From positions 1-42,850 of the forward strand of contig URYG01000001.1 of NCBI GenBank assembly GCA_900551985.1: a stretch of DNA of 42,850 nucleotides, given 5' to 3'. Every line of letters begins with the position of its first letter. The stretch's first letter is position 1. The position numbers were made by a program, and so were the translations under genes. The DNA is from an uncultured Prevotella sp. GTDB taxonomy: Bacteria; Bacteroidota; Bacteroidia; Bacteroidales; Bacteroidaceae. The notes below the pieces were generated by a model. The model did not search any database and was not told the origin of the DNA. It worked only from the letters and a program-made list of their open reading frames with translations. Of the stretch, positions 37,899 to 42,850 are shown piece after piece.

Positions 37899-38948
37899 AT
37901 GAAGAAGATTATAAGTGATATCAAAGAGAAGGGAAGGCTGATGATGCTCTCTTGCTGCACCATCCTCGGCTTGCTGCTCGCATCCTGTGATTATTGGCAC
38001 GATAGCTATGAGGGATGTGAGGAACTGCTGAAGACTCATCTGAAGGTGCAGTTCATCTACGATATGAACATGAAGTTTGCCGATGCTTTCCCTCATGAGG
38101 TAAAGAACGTCACGCTTTATGCCTTCGACCAGCAGGGAAAACTGGCTTATACCAAGACCGAGGCTGCCGAGAAGATTATCGCCGAAGAGGGTATGAATAT
38201 CGATGACCTGACTCCTGGTGTCTATGATCTTCTCGTTTGGGCACAGGGCGAAGAGCGTTATGCTGACTCCTATACTTTTGGGCAGGCAAGCATAGGCTCT
38301 TCAGCCTGTGATGTGCTCAAAGCTACGGTGAACCGTGCCGATAAGGGCATCATCGACCACGATCTAACTCCTCTCTTCCATGGACAGTTGGCAAAAGCCG
38401 ATCTTACCGAGATAAAGAAAGGTGGTACAAGAACTGTCAAGGTTTCGCTTACCAAGAATACCAATCAGGTCAAGGTGGTGTTGCAAAACCTGTCGGGCGT
38501 AAATCTCAGTGCCGATGACTTCATCTTTCAGATTACCGATAACAATGGTAAGATGGATTACGACAACAGTCTGATGGAGGATGAAATGCTTACCTATAAC
38601 GCCTGGTCTGCTTACTCCGGTACTGCTGGTGTCAGTTCTGGAACCAGCGAGCAGACTTCTGTGGCATGTGCCATCGCCGAGTTGACAACCAACCGATTGG
38701 TGAAAGGTCATGATATGCGTCTGCGTGTATGGAACAAGTCAACAGGAGCAAGCATCATCAATATACCATTGATAGATTATGCCCTGATGGTGAAAGGCAA
38801 TTATAACAAGAGTATGAGCGATCAGGAATATCTGGATCGACAGGATTCCTACGACCTTGTGTTCTTCATCGACGAAAACCACAAGTGGCAGTCAGCCTCT
38901 GTCATCATCAACTCATGGAGAGTGGTTCTGAGCAAGGCCGATATGTAA
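37899..38948 (+). CDS. FimB/Mfa2-type fimbrial anchor lipoprotein
   Basis: 349 residues. Signal peptide with lipobox LASC (Cys30) and the FimB/Mfa2 signature CDYWHDSYEGC, then VKFIYDMN-like (VQFIYDMNMKFADAFPHEV) and LTPGVYDLLVWAQGE. C-terminus SVIINSWRVVLSKADM resembles that of the fimbrillins. In Porphyromonas the anchor stays on the outer membrane and limits fibre length. The gene follows the major fimbrillin by 19 nt, which suggests co-transcription. Confidence 0.92.
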   Translation: MKKIISDIKEKGRLMMLSCCTILGLLLASCDYWHDSYEGCEELLKTHLKVQFIYDMNMKFADAFPHEVKNVTLYAFDQQGKLAYTKTEAAEKIIAEEGMNIDDLTPGVYDLLVWAQGEERYADSYTFGQASIGSSACDVLKATVNRADKGIIDHDLTPLFHGQLAKADLTEIKKGGTRTVKVSLTKNTNQVKVVLQNLSGVNLSADDFIFQITDNNGKMDYDNSLMEDEMLTYNAWSAYSGTAGVSSGTSEQTSVACAIAELTTNRLVKGHDMRLRVWNKSTGASIINIPLIDYALMVKGNYNKSMSDQEYLDRQDSYDLVFFIDENHKWQSASVIINSWRVVLSKADM

Positions 38949-38970
38949 GAAGTAATTATCGTATTTAATT

Positions 38971-40113
38971 ATGATGTATGAGATGAAAGGAATAAGATAT
39001 GCAGAGGGACTGCTCAAGTTCCTCTTGGCTACTGCTATGGCTTGGCTTGGCTGTATTGCTTTGGTCTCATGCGACCAGGGAGATACTGAATCAGAGAATG
39101 CCGAAGCCCATATCACGCTTACCCTTTGCCTGAAAGGTACGGATACCGATAACTATACAAGAATAGGGCAGCCTGGGGGTAAGCAGCTTGCTTCAAGAAG
39201 TGGCGGCGACGAGACGGATGAGCCGGGTACAGAGATGGAAAACAGTATCGGCTTAAGCAGATTCCATGTTGTTTTCTATCAGACAAACCAGCAAATGGCA
39301 GGAATCCTGCAAAACATGGTGCTTGTTCATTTGGGCGGTAATATCTACCGGTTGACCGGATCTTTGCCTGTGAGCAACAAGGTGCTTGTGGGTAATCACT
39401 TCGAAGGAAAAATGGTGGTTTATGCTAATTTCGATATGAGTGAGGAAGATTTGCAGAAAGGCTACAACGATGAGGCTATTGCCCAGAAGTCGTTTGGTTA
39501 CGAAGCCAATCCTAAGTATCTGCCGATGTGGGGTGTCAAGAAAGTTTCTTTCACGCTTACTGCCGGCAAGCGTCAGGATTTCTCGGATATCGACCTGTTG
39601 AGGGCGGTAGCCAAGGTGAAGGTGAATCTGAGTGATGAAATGAAGAATAATGGATGGAGCATATATAGTATGAAACTCATCAACTATAATAATGAGGGCT
39701 ATTGTATGCCCAGTAAGTATGCTGAATGCGAACAGACCGCATCGCTTACTCACGAGGAGTTTGAGCATTTCTATGAGTCTAAGAAAACAGAGCCCATCAC
39801 GATGACAGATAATGTTCCTATCTATCTGCCCGAATATAAGAATACGGGCAGAAATGATGCGGATAAATGTGTTATCAAGTTGAAGCTTGAAAGAAATGGA
39901 AACGTTTATTTAGATGATTCCGGAAAAGAAAAGGAATACACCCTGCGCTTCATCGATTATACAGACAAAGGAGGGGAAGGAACAACCGTCAATGATATCG
40001 TGCGCGACCATTATTATACCTTTGAGGTATATAGAGGCACTAATGGTCAGAATCTCGTGAAACTGACGGTCAGGAAGTGGAATGTTCTAGAGCACGAAGA
40101 TATTGTGATGTAA
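38971..40113 (+). CDS. accessory fimbrial lipoprotein (Mfa3-like position)
   Basis: 380 residues with lipobox LVSC (Cys34) after a long signal peptide. The rest is typical of minor fimbrillins: beta-rich, with IGLSRFHVVFYQTNQQ, DIDLLRAVAKVKVNLSD and a final LVKLTVRKWNVLEHEDI with WNV instead of WRV, consistent with a strand-donor tail. The tail (TVRKWNVLEHEDI) matches the FimA/Mfa tail pattern. By locus position it may be a minor subunit comparable to Mfa3/FimC. Exact role unknown. ATG codons at 38971 and 38974 are both plausible starts. Confidence 0.75.
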   Translation: MMYEMKGIRYAEGLLKFLLATAMAWLGCIALVSCDQGDTESENAEAHITLTLCLKGTDTDNYTRIGQPGGKQLASRSGGDETDEPGTEMENSIGLSRFHVVFYQTNQQMAGILQNMVLVHLGGNIYRLTGSLPVSNKVLVGNHFEGKMVVYANFDMSEEDLQKGYNDEAIAQKSFGYEANPKYLPMWGVKKVSFTLTAGKRQDFSDIDLLRAVAKVKVNLSDEMKNNGWSIYSMKLINYNNEGYCMPSKYAECEQTASLTHEEFEHFYESKKTEPITMTDNVPIYLPEYKNTGRNDADKCVIKLKLERNGNVYLDDSGKEKEYTLRFIDYTDKGGEGTTVNDIVRDHYYTFEVYRGTNGQNLVKLTVRKWNVLEHEDIVM

Positions 40114-40175
40114 ATGTGAATTATAAACGAGAAAATATAAATAGGAATAGCCTATGGGCGGTTCATAATATAGAC

Positions 40176-41696
40176 ATGGCAAAGAAGATATACTATTATA
40201 TATGTATTTGGGCAGTATGCTTGCTGGCAGCTTGTTCTGCTGGCGATGAAGCAACTTCCTATCCCGGTCAGGTTGATGCTGAGAATCGGGTAGGGGTGAC
40301 GCTGCAGCTATCTGCCTTATCTTCCCAGACTTCGCAGTCTTCCCGGTCTTCTCTGACCAGGGCGGCTTGGGAGACGGATACTGAAGCTTTGCCTGGAGAA
40401 ATGATGAAGAGCTGGTTTGTGGTGGTGGTACAGAATGGAAAGATAGAGAGGATTATCACTTCCGATTTGAAATCTCTGGGTGTTACGGAGGTGGAGAAAG
40501 ACCAGGTGTTTGTGAAGGAGCTGAATAAGGGCGAGACAACCTTCTATTCTTTTGCCAATATCAAGCCAGAAGAGATTGGACTTGATGCCGGCACGCCTGA
40601 AGGTCAACCGCTGCCTGCTGGTTTTGATGAACAGACTTATCAGATGAATGGCAACAGTCAACTCTTCCATCAGTTGATGACACCTGACTTTCCGAACGGT
40701 TATCCGATGAGTAATAAGCAGGTGGTGAATATAACTGATAACCAGCAAGTCATCAATCTGGAGGTCATCCGTATGGTAGCTAAGGTGCAGCTCGCCATTA
40801 CCAATGCCACGGATCATGCCATCAATCTGAAGACCATCACCCTTTCGGATGTTACCAAGAATGGTAATCAGAATATCAAGCTTTTGCCAAATGTGGATTC
40901 GGCAAATGAATTGAAGGGTGTAAATTTAGCTGATGGTGCGGCAAAAGGAACCATCACGCTGACGGCTGCCGAAAACAATGGTATAACCATTGGGGCTAGA
41001 GCTACGCAAAAGGCTTGTTTCTATATGAACGAGAGTATGGTAGATAAGGACGAAGATGGTGGTAACCGATACTTTGTTCTTTCGCTTTCCACGGTAGATG
41101 CGGCTACGGGCGCTACCAGTAACCATCGTTATGCCATGCTATCATGGAATGAAATCCGGCGCAATGATTATCTGAAAATCCCTATCAAGCTGGAGGATTA
41201 TCAGATTAGATGGAAGGTGGAGGCATTCTCGCCAATCGGGGTGTTGCCGGAGGTAACGGATGATGGCGAAAACCTTTCGCTCGACTTCGGCTATTATGGC
41301 GAGTTTCATATCAAGCCAGAGGTCATCAAGTTGAGCCGTACTGGTTCTCAGACCCTGTCTGTGAGTGAATGGCAGATGGGAACGGATGCAACAGGTTCTG
41401 ATGGCTGGACGCTGCAAGAGCAGAATCCGCAGGGAGCAGATGGAGTAAGCATCTTCGATAGCTCGCCCGCATGGGTTCCATCTGCTTACCGCCTGGAAGG
41501 AGAAATGGGCAACCGCACGGGTTCTGCCATTTACACAATGAAGATCAAGGTGAAGGAGCAGAATGGCTTAGGCTTGTATCCTATCATCTCCCGTAAGGTT
41601 CGCTTTACGATGAAGCAAGTTTATCTGACCCGGGCAGGAAAGAATACAGAAAAAATAGTATTAAACACAAAGACTTTTGGCTATGAAGGCATTTAA
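40176..41696 (+). CDS. minor fimbrial lipoprotein (Mfa4/FimD-like position)
   Basis: 506 residues from the ATG at 40176, which gives a clean signal peptide (KKIYYYICIWAVCLLAAC, lipobox LAAC, Cys20); a frame open from 40077 would overlap the previous gene and lacks a signal. A Ser/Arg-rich stretch with SLTRAAWETD could be an Arg protease site. The middle resembles minor fimbrillins (VIRMVAKVQLAITN, NHRYAMLSWNEIRRNDYLKIPIKL). The end overlaps the next start codon by 14 nt, so the two are coupled. Probably a tip or sub-tip subunit by analogy; not proven. Confidence 0.75.
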   Translation: MAKKIYYYICIWAVCLLAACSAGDEATSYPGQVDAENRVGVTLQLSALSSQTSQSSRSSLTRAAWETDTEALPGEMMKSWFVVVVQNGKIERIITSDLKSLGVTEVEKDQVFVKELNKGETTFYSFANIKPEEIGLDAGTPEGQPLPAGFDEQTYQMNGNSQLFHQLMTPDFPNGYPMSNKQVVNITDNQQVINLEVIRMVAKVQLAITNATDHAINLKTITLSDVTKNGNQNIKLLPNVDSANELKGVNLADGAAKGTITLTAAENNGITIGARATQKACFYMNESMVDKDEDGGNRYFVLSLSTVDAATGATSNHRYAMLSWNEIRRNDYLKIPIKLEDYQIRWKVEAFSPIGVLPEVTDDGENLSLDFGYYGEFHIKPEVIKLSRTGSQTLSVSEWQMGTDATGSDGWTLQEQNPQGADGVSIFDSSPAWVPSAYRLEGEMGNRTGSAIYTMKIKVKEQNGLGLYPIISRKVRFTMKQVYLTRAGKNTEKIVLNTKTFGYEGI

Positions 41697-42850
41697 GTTT
41701 TACATATATCGCATCTGTCTGGCAGTAATCTTCGGATTGCTGCCAACAGTTATGTGGGCTGGTGACAAGCTGACCCATTATGAAGGAATTGCCAACAAGG
41801 CTGGCGACTACAACTGGAATGGTACGCAGAAGTGTCATGAACTGACTTATTGTTATTATGTAACCAAGGGACAGAAAGACCTGGTGCTTACGCTCCCTAT
41901 CGAAAATTATACGAATGGAGGTTCTAATTTGGAACCGAGAGGTTATTATCGTTGGTTTGATTGGACTACAGATGCTGCGTCTTCACGTTTAACCAAGGTG
42001 GGTTATAGGCTCTATAGTTTTGATAATGGTAAAGGATTATATGCAGTTTGCCTTCAGGTGAATCCTGCTCAGAATACGGTTGGTGTAACTTATTCTGCTC
42101 CATCTGGATCGGCTTATGATTCTTGGGAGGCAGATACCATAGCCTGCGAAGTGAGTAGATACCATGATGGTATCACGGTGGGGTATGGTACTGATTTCCG
42201 TCATGAGCCTACTCTCTCTATCCGCTATAAGTTTGTGATCCGTAAGGCAACATGGATAGCCGACCAACTGAAAAAGGCTGCAGTTGATTCCGGTACCGGT
42301 ACACGTACTTTTGAGGATAATCAGGACATAACGATAGGTATCAATAGTACATCTTCCGGCAAAAGTGAAGCCACCCTGCGTCTGAACTATAACAATGTAA
42401 ATCGCTATTATTTCTATCCGCTTACAGCGGATGCTTATAGTAAAAAGCACATTTGTTATCCTGCCGCTAACCAAATGGCAAATAAGATGGAAGAGGGTGA
42501 TTTTACAAGTACGCTTATTAGGGCGAATGCTGTAAAATGGAGGGTATATGATGAGACTTGTTCTTTTTATTGTGATATAGATGCAGAAAGTCAACCTAGA
42601 TTTGTACGAATCAGTCCCTATAAATTAAATAATGCCAATTGGACAAATATTTCTACAGGAACGACTTTACGACCTGGTTCTAGTAGTCTGTCAACCTTTA
42701 AGGCAATGAGCAGATTTAATGTTGTGGCTTATCTGGGGGCAAATAGTGGGGGAAGTCAATGGTGCCCTGTGGCTAATTTCACTTGTCGTTTTTCTGAGGA
42801 ATATCCACAACTCTTCGATAATTTGCAGAGCGACGCCCCTATTCGTACCC
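41683..42850 (+). CDS. secreted protein in the tip-adhesin position (partial, runs off the window)
   Basis: An open frame begins at ATG 41683, overlapping the previous gene by 14 nt, and stays open for 389 codons to the window end. It starts with a type I signal peptide ending near MWAG|DKL, not a lipobox, unlike the four genes before it. The visible mature part has many aromatic residues (YYRWFDW, RYYFYP), scattered cysteines and no domain I can name. In Porphyromonas the gene after mfa4 encodes the large tip protein Mfa5, exported by T9SS; this is the best analogy but the C-terminus that would show it lies outside. Confidence 0.7.
   Translation, partial: MKAFKFYIYRICLAVIFGLLPTVMWAGDKLTHYEGIANKAGDYNWNGTQKCHELTYCYYVTKGQKDLVLTLPIENYTNGGSNLEPRGYYRWFDWTTDAASSRLTKVGYRLYSFDNGKGLYAVCLQVNPAQNTVGVTYSAPSGSAYDSWEADTIACEVSRYHDGITVGYGTDFRHEPTLSIRYKFVIRKATWIADQLKKAAVDSGTGTRTFEDNQDITIGINSTSSGKSEATLRLNYNNVNRYYFYPLTADAYSKKHICYPAANQMANKMEEGDFTSTLIRANAVKWRVYDETCSFYCDIDAESQPRFVRISPYKLNNANWTNISTGTTLRPGSSSLSTFKAMSRFNVVAYLGANSGGSQWCPVANFTCRFSEEYPQLFDNLQSDAPIRT

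Noticed and set aside
40077..40175. Upstream start for the 506-residue fimbrial protein
   Set aside because: It would overlap the previous gene and bury the signal peptide; the ATG at 40176 gives a clean lipoprotein signal.

Overview
The window looks like a chromosomal segment of a Bacteroidales bacterium, most likely Prevotella/Segatella (S. copri-like). Evidence: Bacteroidetes promoter boxes (TTTG, 19-20 nt, TAnnTTTG), few classical Shine-Dalgarno sites, type IX secretion genes (porX, porW), a type V (Mfa/FimA) pilus locus, and gene orders typical of the phylum (DUF1599-DoxX-tpiA-SPOR-folE and ftsX-DUF3098-uppP-truB-queA-folK). No rRNA, tRNA, transposase, prophage or CRISPR array was recognised.

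Layout. 1-2.9 kb (+): 3' part of dnaE, then trxA. 3-5.1 kb (-): porX then tsaE. 5.1-5.46 kb: a gene-free stretch with a possible minus-strand small RNA. 5.46-6.34 kb (+): lysine exporter LysO split into two overlapping genes. 12.3-6.4 kb (-): aroA, a Cys-rich membrane protein, an orphan metal ABC permease and the T9SS lipoprotein porW. 12.7-13.2 kb (+): a small MORN-type secreted protein. 18.5-13.4 kb (-): DUF1599, DoxX/MauE read in frame into tpiA, SPOR protein, folE, xthA. 18.67-20.1 kb (+): CCA-adding enzyme. 20.35-27.1 kb (+): RND efflux operon (adaptor, pump, outer-membrane factor) ending in an lpxA homologue. 27.1-27.7 kb: a gene-free region holding a large 22-nt-periodic palindrome. 27.7-32.9 kb (+): ftsX, DUF3098, uppP, truB, queA, folK and a membrane-anchored AraC-type protein. 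34.0-32.8 kb (-): a second membrane AraC-type regulator, overlapping the first tail to tail. 34.4-42.85 kb (+): pilus locus with a DUF3575/OmpA-like protein, Mfa1-type fimbrillin, Mfa2/FimB-type anchor, two further fimbrial lipoproteins and a truncated secreted protein in the tip-adhesin position.

How the genes fit together. Much of the window concerns the cell envelope: T9SS control and structure (porX, porW), lipid carrier recycling (uppP), lipid A-type acylation (lpxA homologue), efflux, division (ftsX) and surface pili. Housekeeping genes for replication, tRNA modification and maturation (tsaE, cca, truB, queA), folate (folE, folK) and the shikimate pathway are interleaved.

What stands out is between the genes. 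Many spacers are built from tandem repeats that begin at the upstream stop codon and run to the next start: a family of heptanucleotide-repeat leaders (seven cases), a recurrent TATATAAT-AAGGTA leader (six cases), duplicated promoters before cca, a pair of inverted DnaA boxes before folK, and the roughly 260-bp periodic palindrome before ftsX. The DoxX-TpiA open fusion and the truncated tip gene are the main protein-level oddities. All calls come from reading the sequence alone; no database search was run.
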